Shown: piece by piece, positions 36,093 to 44,820 of the stretch | Numbering within the stretch: the first letter of the stretch is position 1 | How the letters are laid out: each line of letters begins with the position of its first letter | Source of the DNA: Streptomyces sp. ML-6 | Lineage (GTDB): Bacteria > Actinomycetota > Actinomycetes > Streptomycetales > Streptomycetaceae | Direction: 5' to 3' | Assembly: GCF_030116705.1 (NCBI RefSeq) | Contig: NZ_JAOTIK010000001.1 | Location: 372,001 to 436,000 of the forward strand | DNA: 64,000 bases | Made by a program: the position numbers and the translations under genes | The notes under the pieces: model-generated | Told to the model about the DNA's origin: nothing | Databases searched by the model: none | What the model saw: only the letters and a program-made list of their open reading frames with translations

Positions 36093-36842
36093 ATGACCGA
36101 TCTGACGGCAGCCGATACTCCCACCCGGGTCTTTCTCGTGGACGACCACGAAGTGGTGCGGCGGGGTCTCCGGGACCTGATCGACGACGAGCCCGACATG
36201 CGGGTGGCGGGCGAGGCCTCCACGGCGGCCCAGGCCCTGGCCAGGGGGCCTGCCCTGCGGCCGGACGTGGCCGTCCTCGACGTGCGGCTGCCCGACGGCG
36301 ACGGGATCACCGTGTGCCGGGAGCTGCGCTCACGGATGCCCTGCCTGGCGTGCCTGATGCTGACCTCGTTCGACGACGAGGACGCGCTCCTGGACGCGAT
36401 CATGGCGGGGGCGGCGGGCTACGTCCTCAAGCAGATCAAGGGCTCCGACCTCGTCTCGGCGGTGCGCACCGTGGCGACCGGGCAGTCGATGCTCGATCCG
36501 GCCACCACCGCCCGGCTCATGCGCTCCCTGCGGGAGCCCGAAGCGGCGAAGCCCCCGGAGGACGAACGCCTCGCCGCGCTGTCCGAGCGCGAGCGTTCGG
36601 TCCTGGAGCTCATCGGCGAGGGGCTCACCAACCGGCAGATCGCCAAGCGGCTCTACCTGTCGGAGAAGACGGTCAAGAACCACATCTCGCGGCTGCTCGG
36701 GAAGCTGGGGGTGGAACGGCGGGTGCAGGCGGCCGTGATCGCGGCACAGGCCCATGGACACGAGGCCCATGCGCACGACGGCCATGAGCACGACGCCGAG
36801 GAAGGCCGACGAGAGGTGGCGGGAGGTGACGGGAGGACCTAG
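36093..36842 (+). CDS. osdR: OsdR/DevR-like NarL-family response regulator with His-rich tail
   Basis: 249 residues from ATG 36093 (AGGGA upstream). The receiver domain (10-130) has acidic pair D17-D18 and phospho-acceptor D63 in VLDVRLPDGDG. The LuxR-type helix-turn-helix (about 165-225) has LSERERSVLELIGEGLTNRQIAKRLYLSEKTVKNH. The sequence and gene partners match DevR/DosR of mycobacteria and OsdR of S. coelicolor. After the DNA-binding domain there is an extra tail with AHGHEAHAHDGHEHDAEEG, unlike the short end of DevR. The 3' end meets the sensor kinase gene tail to tail, sharing CTAG. Confidence 0.85.
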   Translation: MTDLTAADTPTRVFLVDDHEVVRRGLRDLIDDEPDMRVAGEASTAAQALARGPALRPDVAVLDVRLPDGDGITVCRELRSRMPCLACLMLTSFDDEDALLDAIMAGAAGYVLKQIKGSDLVSAVRTVATGQSMLDPATTARLMRSLREPEAAKPPEDERLAALSERERSVLELIGEGLTNRQIAKRLYLSEKTVKNHISRLLGKLGVERRVQAAVIAAQAHGHEAHAHDGHEHDAEEGRREVAGGDGRT

Positions 36843-38584
36843 CGTCCTTCCTTCCGGTCCGGCGGCAGGGGGACGTGCCATTCGAGCAGGGTGCCGCCGG
36901 GGGGTTCCGTCCGGGGGAGGACGGACAGCGAACCGCCCAGTCGCCCGGCCCGCTCGGAGAGGTTGCGCAGACCTCGGTCCGTCCGGTCCTGCGGGATGCC
37001 CACTCCGTTGTCGCCCACCGTCACGACCAGGCTCCCCTCCCCGGCGAGGACGGTGACCTCGGCCGCGCACGCACCGGCGTGCCGGGCCACATTGGTGAGC
37101 GCCTCACCGATCACCGCGACGACGTCATCGGCCACCTCGACCGGCACGTCCGTGTCCAGCAGCCCCTCCATGCGCAGGGCCGGGGCGAACCCGAGGACCG
37201 GTGCGGCCGAATCGACCGCCGAGACGATGCGGCTCCTGAGTTTCGGCGCGGTGCCGGGCTCGTCGTGTTCCCGGAGGCCGAAGATGGTCGACCGGATGAT
37301 CTTGATGGTGGCGTCCAGGTCGTCGATCGCCCGGGTCAGCCGGCCCCTCGCCTCCGGATGCTTGACGAACCGCCGGGCACTTTGCAGGTTCATGCCGGTG
37401 GCGAAGAGTCGCTGGATCGCCAGGTCGTGCAGGTCGCGGGCGATCCGGTCGTGGTCCTCCAGGATGGTCGCCCGTTCGGCGTCACGGCGGCGGGCGGCCA
37501 GTTCGAGGGCCAGGGCCGCCTGTCCCGCGAATCCGGGAAGGGCGGCGGTCTCGGCCTCCGTGAAGGGCGCCCGTCCACCGCGCCGGGCGAGGACCAGCAC
37601 ACCGCTCAGCCGTTCCTCGGTGGCCACCGTGACCGCCACCACCGGCCCGAAGCCCTTCCAGCGGTCCGGCCGTGCCGTCACCCGCTCGTCGCTCCCGACG
37701 TCCGCCACCGTGACCAGTCCCTCCCCCTGCGCCAGGACGACGGCCGCCAGGGTGCCCTCGCCGCCCGGCAGGGCGAGGCCCCGGTGGACGTCGGCGCCCT
37801 CGCCCCGGGCCAGCGCGCCCCGCAACTCGCCGTCCGCGCCCACCGGGTAGAAGATCCCCGTGTCGGCGCCGAGGATGTCCACCGCCCGCTCCAGCATCCC
37901 GTCCAGGGCCTCTGTCTCCTCCGTGCCGGAGAGCAGGGCGCTGGTGAAGTCGGAGCTCGCGGCGAGCCATCGCTGTCGGCGTCGGCCCTTCTCGTACAGC
38001 CGTGCGTTCTCGATCGCGATACCGGCGGCACCGGCCAGGGTGGTCACGACGGCCTCGTCCTCGGTGTCGAATTCGGCTCCTCCGCGTTTCTCCGTGAGGT
38101 AGAGGTTGCCGAAGACCTCGTCGCGGACCCGGATGGGGACGCCGAGGAACGAATGCATCGGCGGGTGGTGGGCCGGGAAGCCGTACGAGGCGGGGTGTTC
38201 GGACAGCTCGGCCAGGCGCAGCGGCTCCGGGTTGCGGATCAGCTCGCCGAGGATGCCGTGTCCCGAGGGCAGGTCTCCGATCTGCCGTCGCAGGTCGTCG
38301 TCGATGCCGACGGGAAGGAATTCGGAGAGCTTCCGGTCCTCGCCGATGACGCCCAGCGCCCCGTACTCGGCATCGACGAGGGACACCGCGGCCTGGACGA
38401 TGCTGTGCAGCACCTGCGGCAGGTCGAGTTCACGGCCGACGGACATGACGGCCGCGAACAGTCCGTTGAGGCGGTCCCTGGTGCCCCTCGCCTCGTCGAT
38501 GCGGACCTGGAGCTCGTCGAGCAGTTCGTCGAGCCGGAGTCGCGGCAGCCGTGGGTCCGCGGATCCGGCTCTTTCCCGACCCAT
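36839..38584 (-). CDS. osdK: OsdK/DevS-like histidine kinase (GAF-GAF-HisKA_3-HATPase)
   Basis: 581 residues from ATG 38584, six bases after GGAGG; an ATG six codons earlier lacks one. Two GAF domains (about 50-200 and 220-365) precede the dimerisation helix with phospho-acceptor H386 in ARDLHDLAIQRLF. The ATPase has EALTNVARHA, DNGVGI and GLRNLSERAGRLGG. There are no membrane helices. This is the architecture of DevS/DosS and DosT, whose first GAF binds haem and senses O2, NO or CO. Here H144 in HPPMHSFLG is a candidate haem ligand. It should phosphorylate the convergent regulator. Confidence 0.87.
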   Translation of the reverse strand: MGRERAGSADPRLPRLRLDELLDELQVRIDEARGTRDRLNGLFAAVMSVGRELDLPQVLHSIVQAAVSLVDAEYGALGVIGEDRKLSEFLPVGIDDDLRRQIGDLPSGHGILGELIRNPEPLRLAELSEHPASYGFPAHHPPMHSFLGVPIRVRDEVFGNLYLTEKRGGAEFDTEDEAVVTTLAGAAGIAIENARLYEKGRRRQRWLAASSDFTSALLSGTEETEALDGMLERAVDILGADTGIFYPVGADGELRGALARGEGADVHRGLALPGGEGTLAAVVLAQGEGLVTVADVGSDERVTARPDRWKGFGPVVAVTVATEERLSGVLVLARRGGRAPFTEAETAALPGFAGQAALALELAARRRDAERATILEDHDRIARDLHDLAIQRLFATGMNLQSARRFVKHPEARGRLTRAIDDLDATIKIIRSTIFGLREHDEPGTAPKLRSRIVSAVDSAAPVLGFAPALRMEGLLDTDVPVEVADDVVAVIGEALTNVARHAGACAAEVTVLAGEGSLVVTVGDNGVGIPQDRTDRGLRNLSERAGRLGGSLSVLPRTEPPGGTLLEWHVPLPPDRKEGR

Positions 38585-38633
38585 CAAAACCTCCGGTCGC
38601 ATCCGGCACGCGCAGCATCTGCCGCACCCGGTT

Positions 38634-38834
38634 TCACGGTAGTCCGGATGCCCCGGCCGTTCCTGCCGGACCCGTCCGCCGGAACGCGGTCCGGACGAGT
38701 CGCGCCGCGCCCGCGCGTGCGGCGCGACTCAGGGCCGATCGGGTGGTGACGGCGTCGTCCGCGTGGATCTCCTGCGCCACGCCGACGGCCATGTTCACGG
38801 CGGCGGTCGTGCTCACAGCGACGGTCGTGTTCAC
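38634..38834 (-). CDS. Possible small TTVAV-repeat protein
   Basis: A 66-residue frame from GTG 38834 starts MNTTVAVSTTAAVNMAVGV and continues EIHADDAVTTRSALSRAARAGAARLVR, which looks protein-like. Its beginning lies inside the 18-bp tandem repeat, which encodes TTVAAN in this frame. It is downstream of a universal stress gene on the same strand. No ribosome site is evident, so the start and reality are uncertain. Confidence 0.33.
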   Translation of the reverse strand: MNTTVAVSTTAAVNMAVGVAQEIHADDAVTTRSALSRAARAGAARLVRTAFRRTGPAGTAGASGLP

Positions 38835-38880
38835 GCCGACGGTCGTGTTCGCGGCGACGGTCGTGTTCGCGGCGACGACC
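38793..38880. repeat. 18-bp tandem repeat, about five copies
   Basis: Unit GTTCACGGCGACGGTCGT, with copies at 38793, 38811, 38829, 38847 and 38865 (last partial). The length is a multiple of three, so the repeat keeps any frame open. It lies in the 328-bp gap between sensor kinase and universal stress protein genes. Confidence 0.85.
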
Positions 38881-38912
38881 GGGGAGAGGGCGAGGGCGTC
38901 GGTGTCGCGCTC

Positions 38913-39785
38913 TCAGCCGGTGGGAGAAGGAACGGTGATCACGGGACAGCGGGCGCGGTGCAGCAGCCCGTGGACGACGGAACCGACCCGCATCCCGGTG
39001 TAGCCGCCCCGGCCCCGACGCCCGACGACGACGGCCAGGGCGTGCTCGGCGGCTTCCGCGAGCGTCTCGACGGGCGAGCCGACGAGCACTTCGTGGGTGA
39101 GCCGGACGTCGGGGTACTTCCCCGCCCATCCGGCGGTGGTCTCCGCGAGCAGGCGGCGCTCGGCGTGGAACAGCGTGTCGCTCCTGTGCGGGGAGAACAC
39201 GGGCGGCTGCCAGACCGCGACGGCACGCAACGCGCAGTGTCTGAGGTCCGCCTCCTCGAAGGCCAGGGCCAGGGCTGCCCGGGAGGACTCGCTGCCGTCG
39301 ACGCCGACGACGAGGTGTGACGGATCCTGTGTGCTGTGTTCCGCGTCGCCCACCACGACGACGGGGCACCGTGCCTGTGCGGTGACGGGGACGACCAGGG
39401 AGCCGGCGCTCAGGAACTCCTCGGTGCGGCTGAGGTGGCGGGAACCGAGGACGACCATGGCGGCCTCCTGTGACAGTCCGGCCATCACGGGGGCCGGGAA
39501 GCCGCTGCGGAGCACGGCCTCGACGTCCACAGCCGGTTGCCGGGCCCGTGCCCAGTCGGCCGCGGCCCGCAACGCGTCCTTCCCCGCCTGTGTCCGGGCC
39601 CGGTGCCCGGGGGTTTCGCCCTCACGCCGGGTTTCGTGCGGCGGCGGTGGTGGTACGGCGACGACGAGCCGGAGCGCCAGTCGGCGCCGGTGGGCCTCGT
39701 CGGCCGCCCAGGCCAGGGGGAGGTGCCCGGCACGGACGGGGTCGATGCCCACGACGATGTCTCGGCGTTCCGTGCCGGAGGTCAT
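38913..39785 (-). CDS. Tandem universal stress protein (USP 1)
   Basis: 290 residues in two UspA domains (about 8-145 and 155-288). The second has a complete ATP-binding pattern G-x2-G-x9-GS (GRRGRGGYTGMRVGS), while the first is degenerate. Tandem USPs of this kind are the most abundant members of the mycobacterial DosR regulon; Rv2623 binds ATP and slows growth. A candidate regulator box lies about 97 bp upstream at 39882-39895. Confidence 0.9.
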   Translation of the reverse strand: MTSGTERRDIVVGIDPVRAGHLPLAWAADEAHRRRLALRLVVAVPPPPPHETRREGETPGHRARTQAGKDALRAAADWARARQPAVDVEAVLRSGFPAPVMAGLSQEAAMVVLGSRHLSRTEEFLSAGSLVVPVTAQARCPVVVVGDAEHSTQDPSHLVVGVDGSESSRAALALAFEEADLRHCALRAVAVWQPPVFSPHRSDTLFHAERRLLAETTAGWAGKYPDVRLTHEVLVGSPVETLAEAAEHALAVVVGRRGRGGYTGMRVGSVVHGLLHRARCPVITVPSPTG

Positions 39786-40104
39786 GAGGTGCTCCCTTCT
39801 CCGGGTCCGTGCCCGGGAACGGGCTCCACCGGGCGGTGGGCGTGCCGCAGGTCCGGCCGGGTGCCGGTCCTAGGCGTCCGAGGACCCGTCGGCCGACCAC
39901 GCTCGTGCTGCTCGCGACGGTGCTCCGTCCGCACCGGCAAAGCCCGTTCCGGTGCCTCGGCCGCCGTGGATTCCGGCCGGGGTTCCCCCGTCGGTCCGCC
40001 GGGGCTGTTTCCACCCTCGGTTTCCACCCTCGCACCCGGCCGCCCGGGGTCCGGAGGTCCGCTGGGGGCACAGGTGGGGCCAAAGGTCCCAGGGGGACGG
40101 CCGG
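39786..40104. other. Regulatory gap with candidate boxes and a 13-bp direct repeat
   Basis: 319 bases without a gene. It holds a candidate regulator box at 39882-39895 (GGACCCGTCGGCCG) and a DevR-like palindrome GGGGCCAAAGGTCCC at 40076-40090. A tandem direct repeat of GTTTCCACCCTCG lies at 40007-40032. Confidence 0.5.
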
Positions 40105-42495
40105 TCACAGCCGGAACCACCGCTCCTCCCCCGGTGCGACGGTGGTCCGCCGTCCTTCCGGCAGCACGACGGCGAGCGGCCCCCTCGACGAGGCGGGGAC
40201 CCGTATCCCCAGCCGGCCGGGCAGCATCCGCAGACGTACACCGCGGTGACCGCCGCAGCAGAGGGTGAAGGCGAACCCGGGGAGCTGGCGCAACGCCACC
40301 GGTGCCACCCGCAACCCGTCCGGTCCCGCCTCCAGGCCGGTGATCCCGCGCTCGACCAGGTCGACCGTGCCGGCCATGGCCCCGAGGTGGATGCCCTCGC
40401 CCGTCGTGCCGCCCTGGACGTCCGCCACGTCGGTGACCAGCGCTTCCTCGCAGTACCGCCAGGCGTCGGGACCCTTCTGCCGGGTCAGCACCCAGCCGTG
40501 GACGAGGCTGCTGAGGGTCGAACCGTGGCTGGTGCGCCGCAGGTGGTGGGCGATGGTGGCCCGCCAGATCTCGTCGTCCAGCCGGTATCCGAGCCGGGTG
40601 AACAGTTCGGACAGTTCCTCGGGCCGGAAGAGGTGGCCGAGCATGAGGGTGTCGGCCTGCTTCGACGCCTGGTAGCGGTTGACGGTGTCGCCCTCGGCCT
40701 CCAGGATGCGGTCGAGCCGGCGGATGTCCCCGTAACGGGCCCGGTACGCCTCCCAGTCGAGTTCCGCCAGTTCTCCGTAGCCCTCGAACTGGCTCACGAG
40801 ACCTTGGTGGAACGGCACATGGAGGCGGCGGGACACCTCGTCCCAGCGGTCGAGTTCCCCGTCGTCGAGCAGGAGTCGCTCGCGCAGCTCCGCCCGCCGT
40901 GCGACGGGCAGTTCGTCCAGCAGGTCGAGGCCGCGGGCGAGCACCCAGGCGGCGGTCACGTTCGTGTAGGCGTTGTCGTCGATGCCCGGAACCGTGGCGT
41001 CCGGATAGGCGTCGTGGTACTCGTCGGGTCCCACCACCCCACGGATGCGGTAGCGGCCCGAGGCCGGGTCGAGGGTGGCGGAACCGGCCCAGTAGCGGGC
41101 GATCTCCAGCAGGATCTCGGCGCCCTCGGCATGCAGGAAACCCTGGTCCCCGGTGGCCTGCACGTACTTCCAGACGTTGTACGCGACGGCCGAGCCGACA
41201 TGCCGCTGGAGCCGGGAGCGGTCGGGCAGCCAGCGTCCGGACCGCGGGTTGAGGTGGAGCTCCGGCGTCTCCTCCCTCCCCGAACTCCCGCTCTGCCAGG
41301 GGTACATGGCGCCCTGCTGACCGGCGCGACGGGCCGCCGCGCGGGCGGCCGGCAGTCTGCGGTGGCGGTACACGAGCAGAGCCCTGGCCACCTCGGGAAA
41401 GTGGAGGTCGAGGTAGGGCAGGACGAAGAGTTCGTCCCAGAAGACGTGGCCCCGGTACGCCTCCCCGTGCAGGCCGCGGGCGGGAACGCCCACGTCGAGC
41501 TCCGCCGTGTGCGGGGAGAGCGTCTGCAGCAGATGGAACAGGTGCAGCCGCAGGATGTGGCCCGCTTCTCCCGGTACGTACAGTTCGCCCTCCTCCCAGA
41601 GCCGTTGCCAGGCGGCCCGGTGCGTGGCGAGCAGCGAAGGGAAGGCCGGTGCGCGGGTGACGGCCCCGACGGCCTCGGTGAGGGGGTCGCCCGGGGGGCG
41701 GTCCAGCGAGGTGCGCAGGGCCACGGTCTTCTCCACACTCGCCGAACGGCCCCTGCCCAGGGGCAGGCGGTACGTCTGGACGGTGCCGGTCGGTGTGGTG
41801 ATCGCCCGGACCGGGCGCTCGGGACAGGTTTCCGTGCGTACGGCCAGGGCGATCAGGTGGCCCGGGTCGCTGGTGCGGCAGGACAGGAAGGCGGTCCCGT
41901 CGGGCTCGAAACCACTGCGATGGCCGAGGAGGTGGCGGCTCTCCAGGTGGCGGTAGCGCTCGACGCCGGCATTGGTGACGGCGCCGTCCAGGGCTGCCTC
42001 GACCTCGACGGCACCGGTCCAGCCGTACGCGTGGAAGGTGGTGAGCTGGGCCGCGAGCCCGGAGTCTCCCATGTGCACGATCCGCAGGTGGCCGACCCGC
42101 AGAGCGCGCCCCCGGACGTCCTGGAAGAAGAGGCGCCGGGTGAGGACTCCCCGGCCCGGATCGAGCTGGACGTCGTAGTGGCGCAGTTGTGCGGAGTCGG
42201 GGGTGAGCCAGTCTCCCGGAGGGCTGTCGTCGGGGAGGCAGCGATAGCGCAACAGGGTCCAGTTCGGCAGGTTGACGAGATCCTCGTTCTCGACCTGCTC
42301 GCCGGCGACGAGCGAGGTGCGCCGGTCGTAGCAGCCGGCGAGGTAGGTGCCCGGGTAGTGGAACGCGTCGGCGGTGCACTCCGGGGCGGAGCCGCGGGTG
42401 GCGAATCTGCCGTTGCCGAGCGTGCAGAGCGCTTCCACCAGCCGTTCCCGCGCCGGATCGTATGTGTCGTACCGCCAGATCCGTGCCGTGGTCAT
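40105..42495 (-). CDS. Glycoside hydrolase family 65 disaccharide phosphorylase
   Basis: 796 residues from ATG 42495, seven bases after GGAG. The N-terminal beta-sandwich (to about 260) is followed by an (alpha/alpha)6 barrel. General acid E492 sits in VVGPDEYHDAY, and the phosphate loop reads QGGTTGEGIHLGAMAGT. GH65 enzymes split maltose, trehalose, kojibiose or nigerose with phosphate to give beta-glucose-1-phosphate. The start overlaps the stop of the beta-phosphoglucomutase-like gene by four bases, which would convert that product to glucose-6-phosphate. Mycobacterial OtsB1 in the DosR regulon also combines HAD and GH65-like parts. Confidence 0.88.
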   Translation of the reverse strand: MTTARIWRYDTYDPARERLVEALCTLGNGRFATRGSAPECTADAFHYPGTYLAGCYDRRTSLVAGEQVENEDLVNLPNWTLLRYRCLPDDSPPGDWLTPDSAQLRHYDVQLDPGRGVLTRRLFFQDVRGRALRVGHLRIVHMGDSGLAAQLTTFHAYGWTGAVEVEAALDGAVTNAGVERYRHLESRHLLGHRSGFEPDGTAFLSCRTSDPGHLIALAVRTETCPERPVRAITTPTGTVQTYRLPLGRGRSASVEKTVALRTSLDRPPGDPLTEAVGAVTRAPAFPSLLATHRAAWQRLWEEGELYVPGEAGHILRLHLFHLLQTLSPHTAELDVGVPARGLHGEAYRGHVFWDELFVLPYLDLHFPEVARALLVYRHRRLPAARAAARRAGQQGAMYPWQSGSSGREETPELHLNPRSGRWLPDRSRLQRHVGSAVAYNVWKYVQATGDQGFLHAEGAEILLEIARYWAGSATLDPASGRYRIRGVVGPDEYHDAYPDATVPGIDDNAYTNVTAAWVLARGLDLLDELPVARRAELRERLLLDDGELDRWDEVSRRLHVPFHQGLVSQFEGYGELAELDWEAYRARYGDIRRLDRILEAEGDTVNRYQASKQADTLMLGHLFRPEELSELFTRLGYRLDDEIWRATIAHHLRRTSHGSTLSSLVHGWVLTRQKGPDAWRYCEEALVTDVADVQGGTTGEGIHLGAMAGTVDLVERGITGLEAGPDGLRVAPVALRQLPGFAFTLCCGGHRGVRLRMLPGRLGIRVPASSRGPLAVVLPEGRRTTVAPGEERWFRL

Positions 42496-43262
42496 GGCAG
42501 CACTCCCCACACGGTCCCCAGCAGTTCCGCGAGGTCGGCGACGACGAGGTCGGCGCCCTGTTCGCGCAGTGCTGCGGTGTGGTGCCGGTCGGGGGTGCGG
42601 TCGAGGCCGACGACGAGCCCGAAGCGGCCGGCGCGGGCCGCCGAGACTCCGGCGAGCGCGTCCTCGACGACCGCGCCGTCCTCGGGACGGGTGCCGAGGA
42701 GACCGGCGGCGTGCAGGAAGAGGGCGGGGTCCGGTTTGCCGGCGAGGCCCAGCCGGGCGATGTCCTCGCCATCGACGACAACGGTGAGGAGCCGGTCGAG
42801 TCCGGCGGTGGTGAGCAGGGCCCGGGCGTGCCGGGACGCCGAGACCGCCGCGCACGGCACGCCGAGGGAGCGCAGGGCGGTGAGCGCCCGCCCGGCGTCC
42901 TCGAAGGGGACGACCGGGTTCCTGCGCAGGGCGTCCTGGAACGCCTGTTCCTTGAGCGCTGCCACGGCCCGGACCGTGTCGCAGCCAGGAGGGTCATCGC
43001 GTGCACCGGGGGAAAGGCGGATGCCCCGGGCCGTCAGGAACGCCTCGGCCCCGTCGTAGCGGGACCTGCCATCGACGAACCGGCGGTAGTCGGCGTCGGC
43101 GTCGAACGGCTTCCGGCCCCGCTCCCCGGGTGTCCACTCCGCGAGGCAGGCGTCGAACGCGGTCTTCCACGCCGCCGCGTGGACGGTGGCGGAGGCGAGC
43201 AGCACGCCGTCGGTGTCGAGGACGACGCCCCGCGGCGGCGGGGAGCCGGGGCGGCCGTTCAT
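42492..43262 (-). CDS. HAD hydrolase, beta-phosphoglucomutase-like
   Basis: 256 residues. Motif I reads [10 protein letters not shown] (nucleophile Asp, then Asp two residues on). The helical cap (about 25-110) has [14 protein letters not shown], the substrate loop region of beta-PGMs. Motif II is AVSASRHA, motif [12 protein letters not shown] and motif [11 protein letters not shown]. Coupling to the GH65 gene by a four-base overlap supports a beta-phosphoglucomutase role. Its own start overlaps the stop of a truncated alcohol dehydrogenase remnant, so a third gene once headed this operon. Confidence 0.87.
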   Translation of the reverse strand: MNGRPGSPPPRGVVLDTDGVLLASATVHAAAWKTAFDACLAEWTPGERGRKPFDADADYRRFVDGRSRYDGAEAFLTARGIRLSPGARDDPPGCDTVRAVAALKEQAFQDALRRNPVVPFEDAGRALTALRSLGVPCAAVSASRHARALLTTAGLDRLLTVVVDGEDIARLGLAGKPDPALFLHAAGLLGTRPEDGAVVEDALAGVSAARAGRFGLVVGLDRTPDRHHTAALREQGADLVVADLAELLGTVWGVLP

Positions 43263-43425
43263 CCGGCCCCCGCGAAGTGCGCGGCCTCGACGGCCGTGGG
43301 CTGCGGACCGCCGAGCGCGACCTTGATCGTCCCGGTCCCCGCGGCGCGGCCGAAGACGTCGTACGCCTCCTCCATCTGCCCGGGTTCGAACCGGTGGGTG
43401 ACCGGTTCCGCGGCCGGGGGCCGGC
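43259..43425 (-). pseudogene. C-terminal stub of a zinc-type alcohol dehydrogenase
   Basis: The last ~50 codons read [33 protein letters not shown], the usual C-terminus of MDR alcohol dehydrogenases. The catalytic and NAD-binding parts are missing. The stop overlaps the HAD start (ATGA), showing it was the operon's upstream gene. The break falls within about 25 bp of the plus-strand MBL remnant. Confidence 0.65.
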
Positions 43426-43447
43426 CGGTCTCAGAGGAGGGCCGGCC

Positions 43448-43960
43448 GTGTCCGGGACGGTCCCGGGCCCGGCGGCCGCCGTACCTCTTCCTGCCCTGCT
43501 CGGCTTCCTGGGCGGGGCGGGAACGGTCACCGGCAGCACGTTCCTGGGCAAGAGCGGCCACGTGCGACTCCTTCTCGACTGTGGTCCCTTCCAGGGTTTC
43601 GCGAACCCGCGCCGACGCAACTGGGAACCCCTGGCCCGTGACGCCGCCGATGTCCGCGCCGCGGTCGTCCCGCACGAACTGACGGGGCTGCGCGAGGGCG
43701 GCGTGCCGTCCTGGTCGGTGCCCGGGTACGCCGAAGACGTCCGGCGAGTACGTGCCCGTACGGGCCGAAGTCACCGGCATATCGCACTTCTGCGCCCGTG
43801 CCGAGGCGGGACAGGTCGTCGACTGGTTCCGAGGCGCCCGGCCCCCGCCCATCGCCCCACGTGTCTCGTGCCTCGTGCACGGCGAACCGGCCGCGTCCGA
43901 GGCCCCGCACGACCGTATCGATCACGAACGGGGCCGGGCGGCCGTCGTGCCCGCTCGGGT
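43448..43960 (+). pseudogene. Internally deleted MBL-fold/beta-CASP RNA-processing protein
   Basis: The first part reads [32 protein letters not shown] and [14 protein letters not shown], the start of an MBL-fold RNA-metabolising hydrolase. The metal motif HAHxDH is already spoiled (PHELTG). In another frame from about 43752, [26 protein letters not shown] and [20 protein letters not shown] match the family's C-terminal domain. About 300 residues in between, including the beta-CASP domain, are gone. Not functional. Confidence 0.65.
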
Positions 43961-43983
43961 GAGCCGTTCTGGTCCGTCGACCC

Positions 43984-43997
43984 GGGCCCTTCGGCCC
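43984..43997. promoter_or_regulatory. Candidate OsdR/DevR-type box upstream of CBS-BON gene 2
   Basis: GGGCCCTTCGGCCC, one mismatch from the palindrome, 117 bp before the start at 44114. Confidence 0.5.
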
Positions 43998-44113
43998 CTC
44001 GGTGTGACCTGCGCGGCCCTCCCCGGCTCCGCACCTCCCACGAGAGCCTGGGGGGAGAAGGACCGGCCGGGCGTCGGCCCGGAACCCGGCTCGTGCCGTC
44101 GAAGGAGACCGCC

Positions 44114-44767
44114 ATGACCCCCCGGCCGTTCACCGTCGCCGACGTCATGACCAAGAAGGTCGTCGCCGTCCGGCCCGGCGCGGAATTCAAGGAGATCGCC
44201 GCCGCCATGGAACGGTGGAAGGTGACCGCGCTCCCCGCGGTCGAGGGGGAGGGTCGGGTCGTCGGAGTCGTTTCCGAGGCCGATCTGATCCTCAAGGAGG
44301 AGTTCCACGACCACCGCCTCGGCCTCATCGAGCAGCTGCGGAGGCCCGACGCCACCACGAAGGCCGGTTCCGCCCGGGCCGAGGACCTGATGGCCTCGCC
44401 CGCCGTCACCGTCGGTCCCGGCGCCCCGCTGCCGCAGGCCGCCCGGCTGATGGCCACCCGACGCGTCAAACGGCTGCCGGTCGTCGACACCCACGGCACG
44501 CTCCAGGGCATCGTGAGCCGTGCCGACCTGCTCAAGGTCTTCCTCCGTCCGGACGAGGAACTCGCCGCCGAGGTCCGGAACGATGTCGTCGCACCCCTGT
44601 TCCCTCTGTCGCGCGACCAGGTCGACGTCCGCGCCGAGGCCGGTGTCATCACGCTGACCGGCACCGTGTGCGACAGCACGCCCGTCCCGGTCGCGGACCG
44701 GCCGGCACGAGCTGTCGAAGGGGTGGTGGACGTACGATGCGAGCTCACCGCGGACGCCGACGCGTAG
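44114..44767 (+). CDS. CBS-domain pair with C-terminal BON domain (2)
   Basis: 217 residues from ATG 44114 (AAGGAG upstream). CBS1 has [22 protein letters not shown] and [19 protein letters not shown]2 has [12 protein letters not shown] and [13 protein letters not shown]. The BON part begins [16 protein letters not shown]. It is closest to copy 1, sharing the KEEF insertion after the first CBS, so the two look like duplicates. The nicotinate phosphoribosyltransferase follows 53 bp later and may be cotranscribed. Confidence 0.88.
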   Translation: MTPRPFTVADVMTKKVVAVRPGAEFKEIAAAMERWKVTALPAVEGEGRVVGVVSEADLILKEEFHDHRLGLIEQLRRPDATTKAGSARAEDLMASPAVTVGPGAPLPQAARLMATRRVKRLPVVDTHGTLQGIVSRADLLKVFLRPDEELAAEVRNDVVAPLFPLSRDQVDVRAEAGVITLTGTVCDSTPVPVADRPARAVEGVVDVRCELTADADA

Positions 44768-44820
44768 CCGGGGCGCGCCGTCCCCGTACGGAACGCGGGG
44801 CGGCCACGCGTCCCCGGGGC

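Noticed and set aside
39782..43059. Very long frames on both strands over the GH65 gene
   Set aside because: Only the 796-residue minus-strand frame contains GH65 catalytic motifs; the others are shadows.
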